A stretch of 64,000 nucleotides of DNA from Oxalobacteraceae sp. CFBP 13730 (GTDB lineage: Bacteria > Pseudomonadota > Gammaproteobacteria > Burkholderiales > Burkholderiaceae_D). The DNA lies in NCBI GenBank assembly GCA_014841835.1, contig JACYUQ010000001.1, forward strand, positions 992,001 to 1,056,000. Direction: 5' to 3'. The notes below the pieces were generated by a model. The model searched no databases. It was not told the DNA's origin and saw nothing but the letters and a program-made list of their open reading frames with translations. Positions 54,597 through 63,931 of this stretch are shown in pieces (position 1 is the stretch's first letter; every line of letters begins with the position of its first letter). The position numbers were made by a program, and so were the translations under genes.

Positions 54597-55613
54597 ATGA
54601 AATTCAAGCAACTCAGCATCACCGTGGCGGCCATGTGCCTTGCCGGCAGCGCGCTGGCAGCGCCATCGACCGCACCGATCGCCGCGCCGAAATTCGGCAT
54701 GGTCTACGATGCGGGCGGCAAGTTCGACAAGTCGTTCAACCAGTCGGCCTTCGAGGGCCTGCAGCGCTTCTCGAAAGAGACCGGCGTGAAGGTGTTCGAG
54801 GTCCAGGCCAATAGCGATACCCAGGCCGAGCAAGTCATGCGCGGCCTGGCGCGCAAGAAGGTCGACCTGATCGCCGCCATCGGTTTTTCGCAAACCCAGG
54901 CCGTGCAAAAAGTCGCGCGTGAATTCCCGAACGTACGCTTCATCCTGATCGACAGCGTGGCGCAAGGCCCGAACATCGAATCGGTGATGTTCAAGGAGCA
55001 GGAAGGCGCGTACCTGGTCGGTGTGGCATCGGCCATGGCGTCCAAGACCAAGAAGCTCGGCTTTGTCGGCGGCATGGACATTCCGCTGATCCGCGCATTC
55101 GCCTGCGGCTACGGCCAGGGCGCCAAGGCGCAGGCACCGAAAGCTGAAATCATCCAGAACATGGTCGGCACCACGGCAGCAGCCTGGAACGACCCGGCCA
55201 AGGGTGGCGAACTGGCACGCGCGCAATTTGACCGCGGCGTGGATGTGGTCTTCGCCGTGGCCGGCGGCAGCGGCATGGGCGCACTGCAGATGGCCAAGAC
55301 CAAGGGCAAGCTGGCAGTAGGCGTCGACTCGAACCAGAACTACCTGCACCCGGGCACGATGCTGACCTCGATGGTCAAGCGCGTCGACGTGGCCGTGTAT
55401 GACTCGTTCATGGCCGTCAAGAAAGGCACCTGGAAAGCAGGCGTCACTTACAAGGGCCTGAAAGAAGGCGGCGTCGACTGGGTGCTGGACAAGGATAACC
55501 GTGCGGTCGTCACGCCGGAAATCGAAAAGCGCGTCAATGCCGTACGCCAAGACATCATCAACGGCAAGATCAAGGTCATCGATTACCGCGCCGGCAGTTC
55601 CTGCCCGGTCTGA
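54597..55613 (+). CDS. BMP-family ABC transporter substrate-binding protein (nucleoside)
   Basis: This 338-residue protein has a signal peptide ending LAGSALAAP and the BMP fold (KFGMVYDAGGKFDKSFNQSA; VDLIAAIGFSQTQAVQ). Members such as BmpA/PnrA/TmpC bind purine nucleosides in the periplasm. CAGGAGC precedes the ATG, and TACAAT at 54568 is a possible -10. The 245-bp gap upstream is AT-rich at its 5' end and shows no gene. A terminator separates it from the ATPase gene. Confidence 0.92.
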   Translation: MKFKQLSITVAAMCLAGSALAAPSTAPIAAPKFGMVYDAGGKFDKSFNQSAFEGLQRFSKETGVKVFEVQANSDTQAEQVMRGLARKKVDLIAAIGFSQTQAVQKVAREFPNVRFILIDSVAQGPNIESVMFKEQEGAYLVGVASAMASKTKKLGFVGGMDIPLIRAFACGYGQGAKAQAPKAEIIQNMVGTTAAAWNDPAKGGELARAQFDRGVDVVFAVAGGSGMGALQMAKTKGKLAVGVDSNQNYLHPGTMLTSMVKRVDVAVYDSFMAVKKGTWKAGVTYKGLKEGGVDWVLDKDNRAVVTPEIEKRVNAVRQDIINGKIKVIDYRAGSSCPV

Positions 55614-55633
55614 TCACCTTCATTCCATTCGAA

Positions 55634-55672
55634 GCGCGCCGCGCCGGTTGATTACCGGTCCGGCGCGCTTTT
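55634..55672 (+). terminator. Partial terminator between the binding protein and ATPase genes
   Basis: Stem GCGCGCCG/CGGCGCGC enclosing a smaller CCGGT/ACCGG pair is followed by TTTTG. It lies 20 bp after the binding-protein stop and would lower expression of the downstream subunits relative to the binding protein. Confidence 0.7.
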
Positions 55673-55709
55673 GAATGATAAGCACACTTCCTTTTTACGA
55701 CAGATCGCA

Positions 55710-57239
55710 ATGCAGCCAGCCGTAGAATTTCGCAACGTGAGCAAGGCCTTCGGGCCGGTGCAGGCGAACGCCGACGTCAGCTTCTCGATCGCCAAGGGTT
55801 CGATCCATGGTGTGATCGGCGAAAATGGCGCGGGCAAATCCACCCTGATGAGCATCCTGTACGGCTACTACCATGCCGACAGCGGGCAGCTCGTCATCAA
55901 CGGCAAGGAGCAGCAGATCCGCTCGAGCCAGGAAGCCATCGCGCTTGGCATCGGCATGGTCCACCAGCACTTCATGCTGGTCGAGAACATGACGGTGCTC
56001 GACAACGTCATGCTCGGGGCCGAAGGCGCCTTCAAGCTGTCGAAGAAGCGCCGCGAAACCGAGGTGAAGCTGCGCGAGATCTGCGCGCGCTACCACCTCG
56101 ACGTCGATCCGCTGGCCGTGATTTCCGATTTGTCGGTGGGCGCGCAGCAGCGCGTCGAAATCCTCAAGCAGATCTACCGCAGCGCCGAGATCCTGATCCT
56201 GGACGAGCCGACCGCCGTGCTCACCACCCAGGAAATCGCGTCGCTGTTCGACATCCTGCGGCTGTTCAAGGAACAGGGCAAGACCATCATCCTGATCACC
56301 CACAAGCTGGGCGAGATCATGGACATCACCGACCAGGTGACCGTGATGCGCGCGGGCCGCCTGGCCGGCGCCGTCGCCACGGTCGACACCAGCAAGGAGC
56401 AGCTGGCCAACATGATGGTCGGCCGCCCGATCGAAGGCAACCTGCCGCGCAAACCGTATGCGCCGGGCGCCCCGGTGCTGCAGGTCGAGAACCTGCAACT
56501 CAAAGACGCGAACGGCGTGCAGCTGCTGGGCGACATCGCGCTGTCGGTGCGCGCCGGCGAGATCGTCGCCATTGCCGGCGTGTCGGGCAATGGCCAGAGT
56601 GAGCTGATGCACATCCTGTCGGGCATGCGCCTGCCGACCTCCGGCGCCGTGTCAGTAGAAGGCAAGCCCCTGCCCTGGGCCGGCCGCTCGAACGCCGACG
56701 GCCTGCCCGCCGAGCTGCGCGACATGGGCATCGGCCACGTGCCGGAAGACCGCCTGCGCGACGGCGTGATCAAGGATTTCTCGGTCATGCAGAACACCGT
56801 GTTCGGCTACCAGGAGCGCGTCACGAAAGGCATGGGCCTGTTCGATTTCGACGCCATCGCCAAGCGCTGCGCCCATTTGCTGGAAGCCTTCGATGTGCGT
56901 CCGAAAGACCCCAACGTGCGTATCGGTCTGCTCTCGGGCGGCAACCAGCAGAAGGTCGTGATCGCGCGTGAAGTGTCGGCCTCGCCCAAGCTGCTGCTGG
57001 TGGGCCAGCCCACGCGCGGCGTGGACATCGGCACCATCGAGAGCATCCACACGCAACTGCTGCGCCTGCGCGACGAAGGCGTCGCGATCCTGCTGGTCTC
57101 GACCGAGCTGGAAGAAGTGCGCGCGCTGGCTGACCGCATCATCGTGATGTCGGGCGGGCGCATTACCGGCGAATTGCCGATCGACGAATTCGACACGACC
57201 CGCATTGGCCTGTTGATGGGCGGGATGCACAAATCATGA
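55710..57239 (+). CDS. Nucleoside ABC transporter ATP-binding protein (double ATPase)
   Basis: This 509-residue protein consists of two fused ATPase domains. The first has Walker A GENGAGKST, signature LSVGAQQRVE and Walker B LILDEPTA. The second has a degenerate Walker A (GVSGNGQSE) and LSGGNQQKV signature, as in sugar and BMP-type importers. It pairs with the two permeases. The ATG at 55710 is preferred; a TTG at 55671 would add 13 residues. Confidence 0.93.
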   Translation: MQPAVEFRNVSKAFGPVQANADVSFSIAKGSIHGVIGENGAGKSTLMSILYGYYHADSGQLVINGKEQQIRSSQEAIALGIGMVHQHFMLVENMTVLDNVMLGAEGAFKLSKKRRETEVKLREICARYHLDVDPLAVISDLSVGAQQRVEILKQIYRSAEILILDEPTAVLTTQEIASLFDILRLFKEQGKTIILITHKLGEIMDITDQVTVMRAGRLAGAVATVDTSKEQLANMMVGRPIEGNLPRKPYAPGAPVLQVENLQLKDANGVQLLGDIALSVRAGEIVAIAGVSGNGQSELMHILSGMRLPTSGAVSVEGKPLPWAGRSNADGLPAELRDMGIGHVPEDRLRDGVIKDFSVMQNTVFGYQERVTKGMGLFDFDAIAKRCAHLLEAFDVRPKDPNVRIGLLSGGNQQKVVIAREVSASPKLLLVGQPTRGVDIGTIESIHTQLLRLRDEGVAILLVSTELEEVRALADRIIVMSGGRITGELPIDEFDTTRIGLLMGGMHKS

Positions 57240-58342
57240 AAACCACTGAACTCCCACGCTGGGCCTCGGGCTTTGTCCTGCCGGTCCTGAATCTGCTCTC
57301 TGCCCTGCTAGTCGCGGCGCTCGTGATCCATCTTCTGGGCGAAAGCCCGGTCGAGTCGCTCCAGATCCTCGTCAACAGCGCCGTCATCAATCCCGAAGGC
57401 CTGTCGTACACGCTGTTCTACGCGTCAACCTTCGTGTTCACCGGTCTGGCTGTATCGATCGCGATGAAGGCGGGCCTCTTCAACATCGGCGCCGAAGGCC
57501 AGATGTATCTGGGCGGCCTGGGCCTGACGCTCGCAATGCTGGCATTCGACGCGACGCTCTCGCCGTGGCTCCTGATCCCGCTGGCAATCGTCGCCAGCGC
57601 CGTGTTCGGCGCCGCCTGGGCCTTCCTGCCGGGCTACCTGCAGGCCAAGCGCGGCAGCCACGTGGTGGTCACGACCATCATGTTCAACTTCATCGCCGCC
57701 GGCCTGATGAACTTCATCATCGTCAAGTACATGATTCCCGAGGGCGACCAGAATCCGGCCAGCCGCACCTTTACCGACGCTGCCGCGATCCCGCTGCTGT
57801 CGAACTGGCTGCCGTTCTTCGGCGAGAGCACGCCGCTGAATCTGGCCTTTATCCTCGCCTTGGTCGCGCTGGTCGTCTACTGGGTGGCCGTGTCGCGTTC
57901 GAGCTGGGGTTACCGCCTGCAGGCCACGGGCCTGAACGCCCACGCCGCGCACTATGCGGGCGTGCGCATCAGCCGCACGATCATCGTGGCGATGCTGATC
58001 TCGGGCGCCCTCGCGGGCCTGGCAGCGGTGAACTCGATCCTCGGCTCGACCCACTACCTGAGCCTGAACTTCCCGGCCGGCGCCGGCTTCATCGGCATTG
58101 CGATTGCGCTAATGGGCCGCCAGCACCCGGTGGGCATCCTGCTCTCGTCGATCCTGTTCGGCGCGCTGATCCAGGGCGGTTTTGACCTGTCGCTGGAAAA
58201 ACCGAACATCCCGCAAGAGACCTTCATTTTCATCCAGGGCCTGATCATCCTGTTCTGCGGCGCCATGGAAAACATGTACGCGCCGGCGGTGCTCAAACTG
58301 ATCAACGCAACACGCTCCAACAACGGCGCAAGCAAGGGATAA
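57236..58342 (+). CDS. Nucleoside ABC transporter permease 1
   Basis: This 368-residue permease of the BPD_transp_2 type has about nine membrane segments and the coupling motif GLNAHAAHYAGVRI. Its ATG overlaps the ATPase stop as ATGA. It forms a heterodimer with the next gene product. Confidence 0.92.
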   Translation: MKTTELPRWASGFVLPVLNLLSALLVAALVIHLLGESPVESLQILVNSAVINPEGLSYTLFYASTFVFTGLAVSIAMKAGLFNIGAEGQMYLGGLGLTLAMLAFDATLSPWLLIPLAIVASAVFGAAWAFLPGYLQAKRGSHVVVTTIMFNFIAAGLMNFIIVKYMIPEGDQNPASRTFTDAAAIPLLSNWLPFFGESTPLNLAFILALVALVVYWVAVSRSSWGYRLQATGLNAHAAHYAGVRISRTIIVAMLISGALAGLAAVNSILGSTHYLSLNFPAGAGFIGIAIALMGRQHPVGILLSSILFGALIQGGFDLSLEKPNIPQETFIFIQGLIILFCGAMENMYAPAVLKLINATRSNNGASKG

Positions 58343-58345
58343 GCC

Positions 58346-59311
58346 ATGGAAGACTTCCAGTTCGCCAGTATCGTCGTCTCCACCATCCGCAACGCGCCGG
58401 TGCTGATGTTCGCGGCCATGGCCGGCCTGTTCGCCGAGCGCAGCGGCGTGGTCGACATCGGCCTCGAGGGCAAGATCCTCGCGTCGGCGTTCGTCTCGGC
58501 CGCCGTCGCCTACACCTACCAGGATCCGTGGCTCGGTATCGCGGCCGGCATCGTCGCCTCGGTCGTGCTGGCGCTGATCCAGGCCTTCGTCTCGATCACG
58601 CAAAAGGGCAACCAGCTCGTGGCCGGCATCGCGATCAATATCGCGATGAGCGGGCTGACGTTCGTCGTGGCCCAGTACTTCTTCCAGCAGGGCGGGCGCA
58701 CGCCGGACCTCGGTGAGGCGCGCCTCGCGAGCGTCATCCTGCCGGGAACCGAACTGGTGGCCGACGTCCCGGTGCTGGGCTGGGTCTACGGCAGCCTGAT
58801 CGGCGGGCACTCGGTGCTGGTGTACCTGGCCTTTGCCCTCCTCCCGATCGTGCACTGGGTGCTGTTCTACAGCCGCTTTGGCCTCCGCCTGCGCGCCTGT
58901 GGCGAGAACCCGCATGCGGCCGACGCGGCCGGCATCTCGGTCCAGCGCACCCGCTACACGGCAATGATCATCGCTGGCGTGCTGTGCTCGTTCTCGGGCG
59001 CCTACCTGTCGATCGTCCAGAGCGGCTTCTTCTTGCGCGACATGTCGGCCGGCGCCGGCTACCTGGCGTTGACGGCGCTGGTGTTCGGCAACTGGCGCCC
59101 GGTGCACACGGTGCTGGGCTGCATGATGTTCGGCTTCTTTGCCGCGGTGCAGATCCAGATCGAAGGCGTCGACCTGCCGGTCGTGGGCCGCATTCCGGGT
59201 TCGCTGATCCAGATGATTCCGTACATCGTTACCGTGGTCGTGCTGGCTGGTTTGATGGCCAAGTCGGTGGCACCCAAGGCGCTGGGCAAGCCGTTCGTCA
59301 AATCGCGCTAA
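58346..59311 (+). CDS. Nucleoside ABC transporter permease 2
   Basis: This 321-residue permease of the same family has [14 protein letters not shown] opening ([16 protein letters not shown]) and the coupling motif [14 protein letters not shown]. It starts 3 bp after permease 1. A weak hairpin, CCTGCCC/GGGCAGG at 59326-59350, follows. Confidence 0.92.
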   Translation: MEDFQFASIVVSTIRNAPVLMFAAMAGLFAERSGVVDIGLEGKILASAFVSAAVAYTYQDPWLGIAAGIVASVVLALIQAFVSITQKGNQLVAGIAINIAMSGLTFVVAQYFFQQGGRTPDLGEARLASVILPGTELVADVPVLGWVYGSLIGGHSVLVYLAFALLPIVHWVLFYSRFGLRLRACGENPHAADAAGISVQRTRYTAMIIAGVLCSFSGAYLSIVQSGFFLRDMSAGAGYLALTALVFGNWRPVHTVLGCMMFGFFAAVQIQIEGVDLPVVGRIPGSLIQMIPYIVTVVVLAGLMAKSVAPKALGKPFVKSR

Positions 59312-59544
59312 CGCGCATCCCCCGCCCTGCCCTCCACCGCTGGGGGCAGGACAGGATTCTCTCCAAATCCCACTACCAACAGTCGTATTTACACCGAAAT
59401 CGTCGGTATCTCGCCACAATTGCGCGAATTTATCGTCATTACAGCAATTTCTCAGTTTTTCCTGTTCCGAATCTGCAACAATATGATTCCATATGGAAAC
59501 TTTTAGTTTCTACGGACATCGTATTTACTGACTCACGGAACGTC

Positions 59545-61158
59545 ATGACATTTCAAAACCTTAAGATTCGTACGCTGATCCTCGGCGGCTTCGCCACCAT
59601 TCTTGCGGCCATGCTGCTGCTGGTGGGAATCGGCTTGCTGCAGATGCAGAAAGCCGAAGCCCTCACCGACAAACTGACCGGCGAGAGCATGTACCGCCTG
59701 GCCATGCTGCAGGAGTGGCAAGCCATCATCGAGACCAACGCCGCGCGCACCATTGCCGCCATCAAGGTGACCGATGCAAGCGACGAGAAATTCTTCGTCG
59801 ACGCGATGTCCAAGGCATCCAAGCGCTCGGACGTGCTGCACAAGGCCCTGGTCGAGAGCCTGGCCGGCAACGATGCTGCCATGGCGCTGTTTGCCAAAGT
59901 CGACGAGCAGCGCGAAGGCTACCGCAAGGCGCGCAAGAGCGTGATGGCGCAAAAGGCGGCCGGCGACGACGCTGCCGTGCGTGCTTTCCTGACGACCGAC
60001 ATGCTGCCGCGCGTGCAGTCCTATCTCGATAGCCTGAGCGCGATCGTCAAATTCCAGCAGGAGGTCGTGGCCGCCGATTCGAAGCAGATCCAGGACGGCT
60101 TCCAGACCAGCCTGAAGCTGCAGGTGGCGTTCGCCACGATCGCGCTGGTCGTCGGTGGCTTGTTCGCCTGGTGGATGGGGCGTCGCATCACGACGCCGCT
60201 CGAACAAGCCGTGCTGGTCGCGCAGACCGTCGCTACGGGCGACCTGAGCAGCCAGATCGTTGTCCAGGGCAACAACGAAACCGGCGCGCTGATGGGCGCC
60301 CTCAGGGACATGAACGACAACCTGGTCGGCATCGTCAGCCAGGTACGTAGCGGCACCGAAACCATCGCCGAAGCAGCCGACCAGATCTCGGCCGGCAACC
60401 TCGAACTGTCGGCCCGCACCGAGCAGCAGGCCGGCGCGCTGGAAGAAACCGCATCGTCGATGGAAGAACTGACCTCGACCGTCCGCCAGAACGCCGACAA
60501 CGCGCGCGAAGCCAACACGCTGGCGCAGAACGCCTCGCAGGTGGCCGGCCGTGGCGGCGACACGGTTGGCCGCGTCGTCCAGACGATGGATGCGATCACC
60601 GATTCGTCGAAGAAGATCGTGGACATCATCGGCGTCATCGACAGCATTGCGTTCCAGACCAATATCCTGGCGCTCAACGCGGCAGTCGAAGCAGCGCGCG
60701 CCGGTGAACAGGGTCGCGGTTTCGCGGTCGTGGCCTCCGAAGTGCGCAGCCTGGCGCAACGTTCGGCGGCAGCGGCGAAAGAGATCAAAACCCTGATCGG
60801 CGACTCGAGCGCCAAGGTCGAGGAAGGCAGTCGCCTGGTGTCGGATGCCGGCGCGACGATGCAGGAAATCGTCAGCAGTATCGGCCGCGTGACGAGCATC
60901 ATGTCCGGCATCGCCATGGCCAGCCAGGAGCAGTCGGCCGGCATCGAACAGGTGAACCGGGCGATCGCGCAAATGGACCAGGTGACGCAGCAGAACGCGG
61001 CGCTGGTCGAAGAAGCCGCCGCCGCATCGACATCGATGCGCGAACAGGCCAAAGCGCTGTCGCAGCTGGTGTCGACGTTCCGCTTCGAAGCGCAGCAGGC
61101 GCGCCCGGCGCTCAAACACGCGGTGCGGCCGGCGTTGGGGATGCGCGAAGCCGCGTAA
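59545..61158 (+). CDS. Methyl-accepting chemotaxis protein
   Basis: This 537-residue chemoreceptor has a first membrane segment at about 10-33 and a four-helix periplasmic domain to about 185. A second membrane segment ([19 protein letters not shown]) is followed by a HAMP domain (ITTPLEQAV). The signalling domain carries the conserved tip ([20 protein letters not shown] then [17 protein letters not shown]). No CheR-binding pentapeptide ends the protein. Ligand unknown. The 233-bp gap before it is AT-rich with no clear promoter. Confidence 0.94.
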   Translation: MTFQNLKIRTLILGGFATILAAMLLLVGIGLLQMQKAEALTDKLTGESMYRLAMLQEWQAIIETNAARTIAAIKVTDASDEKFFVDAMSKASKRSDVLHKALVESLAGNDAAMALFAKVDEQREGYRKARKSVMAQKAAGDDAAVRAFLTTDMLPRVQSYLDSLSAIVKFQQEVVAADSKQIQDGFQTSLKLQVAFATIALVVGGLFAWWMGRRITTPLEQAVLVAQTVATGDLSSQIVVQGNNETGALMGALRDMNDNLVGIVSQVRSGTETIAEAADQISAGNLELSARTEQQAGALEETASSMEELTSTVRQNADNAREANTLAQNASQVAGRGGDTVGRVVQTMDAITDSSKKIVDIIGVIDSIAFQTNILALNAAVEAARAGEQGRGFAVVASEVRSLAQRSAAAAKEIKTLIGDSSAKVEEGSRLVSDAGATMQEIVSSIGRVTSIMSGIAMASQEQSAGIEQVNRAIAQMDQVTQQNAALVEEAAAASTSMREQAKALSQLVSTFRFEAQQARPALKHAVRPALGMREAA

Positions 61159-61184
61159 CGCGGGGGCCCCCTTTCGCCATATAC

Positions 61185-61211
61185 AACGCCGGGTTCGCCC
61201 GGCGTTTTTTT
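61185..61211 (+). terminator. Intrinsic terminator of the chemoreceptor gene
   Basis: AACGCCGGG-TTCG-CCCGGCGTT followed by TTTTT is a textbook terminator, 26 bp after the stop. Confidence 0.9.
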
Positions 61212-61346
61212 ATGGTTTGCACGGAGGTGACACGTCCCGGGCGACAGTGGCGTGACTTTCGGGAACGGATGCGACGATTTGGACATTGCCATGGCCACTG
61301 GCTGCACGTAGTGAGGGTCACTGCTTCTTGCTAGGTTAGACTGGAT

Positions 61347-61381
61347 GGACTTCCGCTTTCGGCCAGAAGCAGACCTCCAAC
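61347..61381 (+). repeat. Hairpin motif, copy 1 of an intercassette-like repeat
   Basis: The stretch contains CCGCTTTCGGCCAGAAGCAG followed by ACCTCCAAC. The 3' core TTCGGCC-RR-AGC-R-G recurs at 61697, 62493 and 63821, each time between small genes. CCGCTT and AAGCAG can pair. It directly precedes the zinc-ribbon ORF. Confidence 0.6.
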
Positions 61382-61393
61382 AAATTAATCGTG

Positions 61394-61603
61394 ATGAACA
61401 GCGAGAAATTAAAGCACTGCCAGATCTGTGGGCGTGAACTCGACAACCCAGGAAATCCGCTTTCAACTGATTGCGGAGGAGATTGCTGGGGCTGTATAGG
61501 CGCGATTGAAGCAGAAATTGGCCATCCAGAGTCGCTAGCCCAAGTGCGCAAAGAATTCGCACTTGGGCTACGGCCCGAATGGATCGACCCAAATACACCG
61601 TGA
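61394..61603 (+). CDS. Small zinc-ribbon-like protein
   Basis: This 69-residue protein has two cysteine pairs (HCQICGREL and DCGGDCWGC) likely to bind zinc, followed by an acidic helix (IGAIEAEIGHPES). The first ATG of a tandem pair is used; a GTG lies just before. Relatives appear as short orphan genes in accessory DNA. No clear ribosome site. Function unknown. Confidence 0.6.
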   Translation: MNSEKLKHCQICGRELDNPGNPLSTDCGGDCWGCIGAIEAEIGHPESLAQVRKEFALGLRPEWIDPNTP

Positions 61604-61696
61604 TTTTTGAGCTTTGCTACCGTCCGCTTCGGGTCATATCCGGCCCTTTGTGACAGTCCGCGATTTTTCGGCCGCGGCGACCTGCTATGCTGAGCT

Positions 61697-61732
61697 GAAC
61701 GGCCGCCTTCGGCCAAAAGCAGTCGTTAGATG
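61697..61732 (+). repeat. Hairpin motif, copy 2
   Basis: It reads GAACGGCCGCCTTCGGCC then AAAAGCAGTCGTTAGAT. GGCCGnnTTCGGCC can form a small hairpin, and the end GTTAGAT fits the GTTRRRY core of integron attC sites. A variant (CGTCCGCTTCGGGTC plus CCGGCC) lies at 61620-61645. The 277-bp gap between 61604 and 61880 holds only these motifs. Confidence 0.6.
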
Positions 61733-61880
61733 CTGCTGAGAGAACGACCCGTTGTCCTATCGGCTCAGCACACAGTTCAACACTCTGTTTTGGCAGTTCA
61801 TCTCATAGCGCGGCGAGGCGCAAGATTGTGCCGCTACCCGCCCATTAGACATATCAGCTATGCCGCTAACCAGGAGCATT

Positions 61881-62375
61881 ATGTTACGCATTGAACAAGC
61901 GGTCGTCGACGCCAACCCACCCTTCAAATCAAATGGCACAATCGCCGTCCTTAGCCTGGCTCTTGTCTCAGCTCAATTCGGCTTGGCCGGCTGTGCCCAG
62001 GCACCCGTTGCAAGAGCAGACACCGTTACACGCAGTAACGCCGACGTCTCCAGCACGACGACGTCGGCCCAGAAACCCGCTACATGCCCCAAAGTCGAAT
62101 ATCCGGAGGAAGCGATTCGGCGCGGTTCACAGGGGACCACGACTGTCCGCTTCCTGATCGATATCGACGGTCGCGTCGCCCAGTCCAATATCCTAAAATC
62201 CAGTGGAGACTTATCGCTCGACGAGGCGGCGCTTTCTGGACTGTCCAAATGCCGCTTTAAGCCGGCCGTCAGAGATGGCCAGCCACAACGCGCATGGGTT
62301 CCGGTCCAATACGTCTGGTCATTACCCCCCGCCGGCAAACTTCAAGTTCCATCTCCGGCTACTCCGCAACCTTAG
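61881..62375 (+). CDS. Exported protein with TonB C-terminal domain
   Basis: This 164-residue protein has a hydrophobic segment with lipobox-like GLAGC near residue 38, a Ser/Thr linker, and a TonB C-terminal domain (VEYPEEAIRRGSQGTTTVRF, then LSKCRFKPAV). It lacks an ordinary TonB membrane anchor and proline spacer, so energy transduction is doubtful. CCAGGAGC precedes the ATG. GC is lower than in the main part of the window. Confidence 0.75.
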   Translation: MLRIEQAVVDANPPFKSNGTIAVLSLALVSAQFGLAGCAQAPVARADTVTRSNADVSSTTTSAQKPATCPKVEYPEEAIRRGSQGTTTVRFLIDIDGRVAQSNILKSSGDLSLDEAALSGLSKCRFKPAVRDGQPQRAWVPVQYVWSLPPAGKLQVPSPATPQP

Positions 62376-62492
62376 AACCATTGCGGCAGTCAAAAGCCTA
62401 ATCGATTTCACGCAAGAGTTTGCTTCGGATCGGTTCTTGGCTGTCGAGACAGTCGGTGACCTTTCTGACTTGGCAACCTGTTAAGCGGACCC

Positions 62493-62525
62493 GAACGGCC
62501 GAGTTCGGCCAAAAGCCGGCAATCG
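62493..62525 (+). repeat. Hairpin motif, copy 3
   Basis: GAACGGCCGAGTTCGGCC followed by AAAAGCCGGC. It sits in the 225-bp gap between the TonB-domain gene and the next small gene; nothing else is recognised there. Confidence 0.6.
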
Positions 62526-62600
62526 AGTCGCTGATCAGATTATGTGACTCGTTTGGGGTAACGATTCGCTACCGCGAAATCTGTAGAGGACTCAATACTC

Positions 62601-63050
62601 ATGCTTAAACTACATCTCTTATTCTCTGCTGCAGTGTTGCTGGGGAGCAGCGCTGCAAACGCCTGCCAAGGGCCATTTCCTATGATAGCCGTTCAGTACC
62701 TTGTAAACGAACAGGTGCCTGAACGCGTTGAAGCAACGATAACAAATCCATTAGAAAAGCTATTTATCGGAACATCACGCCTTGCTGAACTGCGCTCCAT
62801 GACGGGTCACGGTTCGGCTGCATTCGAGATGCGATTCGACGGCGGAGCCAACGAACAGGATCTGGAGACGGCAAAGCAGCGAGTTCAGAGACTGGCTCTC
62901 GCTAAAGGAATTCAGGTCATATCCAAGAAAGTGTTTCTCACCTCATCATGCTTGAGTACGTGGCCATGGTCTGATGACCAGCAGCTGAATGCACGTAACG
63001 GTCGACGTGAGTCTTCTGGTTCCGTGCGAATGGAATCCGCAATCATGTAG
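62601..63050 (+). CDS. Small exported protein resembling part of an RND porter domain
   Basis: This 149-residue protein has a signal peptide (SAAVLLGSSAANA). A central part (VPERVEATITNPLEKLFIGT, then LRSMTGHGSAAFEMRF) resembles the first porter subdomain of RND efflux pumps, where a 'V-E-x-T-V-x-x-P-L-E' pattern is typical. It has no membrane helices after the signal and is far too short for a pump. The last 30 residues look random, so the 3' end may be frayed. Confidence 0.5.
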   Translation: MLKLHLLFSAAVLLGSSAANACQGPFPMIAVQYLVNEQVPERVEATITNPLEKLFIGTSRLAELRSMTGHGSAAFEMRFDGGANEQDLETAKQRVQRLALAKGIQVISKKVFLTSSCLSTWPWSDDQQLNARNGRRESSGSVRMESAIM

Positions 63051-63136
63051 CGACCGGCTGTTTAGGGTCGGGTACTGCCGTCCGTGCTTAAAGGATGAGT
63101 ACGCCAGAATGAGTTCCGATTCCAAAGGAGAACCTC

Positions 63137-63763
63137 ATGAAACCGAACGCGCAGATGCCGCTACACCGTGCGGCCTGGAACAAGGGCAAACTGGTCGGCC
63201 AGAAAACACCGCTGAAGTTAAAGGAAATATGGGCGATACGGATCCGCCTCCAGCTGACGGAAAAAGTCAGGGATCTTGCCCTGTTCAACTAGGCAATCGA
63301 TAGTAAGCTCTGCGGCTGCGACCTGCTGAGTTTTAAAGTTAGTGACATCGCACAAGGGCGTAGCGTCATGCACCGTGCGATCGTGATGCAACGTAAAACG
63401 CATCGCCCAGTACAGTTCGAAGTCACTGACGTAACAAGGCAGGCGGTGCTGGCATGGATTGATTACGCGAAGCTTGCAAACAATGCGTTTCTCTTTCCGA
63501 GCAGGGTTGCGGCCTCGCCACATTTGTCAACGCGACAGTACGCGCGCATCGTCAGACGATGGGTGGCCTCGATCGGCCTTGATGTGGTGGCGTATGGCAC
63601 ACATACGATGCGCCGAACGAAAGCAACGCTGATCTATCGAAGGACCAAGAATCTTCGTGCGGTTCAGCTACTTTTGGGACATACCAAGTTGGAAAGTACA
63701 GTACGTTATCTCGGCATCGAAGTCGATGATGCACTTGAGATAGCTGAGCAAACCGAGGTATAG
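63137..63763 (+). pseudogene. Tyrosine recombinase/integrase, inactivated by an in-frame amber codon
   Basis: A 209-codon frame with AAAGGAG before its ATG is interrupted by TAG at 63290-63292 (codon 52). The flanking sequence continues in frame: DLALFN before the stop and AIDSKLCGCDLL after it. Relatives have Leu at the stop position, so a single TTG-to-TAG change explains it. Relatives also have Arg in SKLRGCDL, probably the first catalytic arginine; here it is Cys. The rest is intact: GTHTMRRTKATLIYRR (His and Arg), LLLGHTKLESTVRYLG (His and Tyr). Two independent hits mark it as dead. Confidence 0.85.
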
Positions 63764-63820
63764 GGAGTACCGTTGCCGGCCTTGGTCGGCGGTCAACTGT
63801 TAGTGAAAACCTGCTTGGCA

Positions 63821-63855
63821 GCGGCCGGCCGATTTCGGCCAAGAGCAGTCGTTTA
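63821..63855 (+). repeat. Hairpin motif, copy 4
   Basis: CGGCCGGCCGATTTCGGCC followed by AAGAGCAGTCGTTTA. It lies between the recombinase remnant and the DUF6404-like gene, repeating the gene-motif-gene pattern of this tail. Confidence 0.6.
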
Positions 63856-63931
63856 GCGTAGTGTGAAAAAGCGCGCCTTTTCCCCTGCTCCGACTGCGAT
63901 AAGATTGAAAACCATCCGTTAATCGTCCTCC

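Noticed and set aside
61112..61321. Minus-strand ORF after the chemoreceptor gene
   Set aside because: It runs through the terminator and the 3' end of the chemoreceptor gene; no start signal or recognised family.
61697..61732. Bona fide integron attC site
   Set aside because: GTTAGAT fits one core box, but a matching RYYYAAC box and the L-site pairing are not visible, and no integron integrase is present. Kept only as a hairpin repeat.
63368..63763. Complete short integrase starting at the internal ATG 63368
   Set aside because: This frame is the 3' part of a longer recombinase; the upstream half lies in the same frame before an amber codon and has its own AAAGGAG-ATG.
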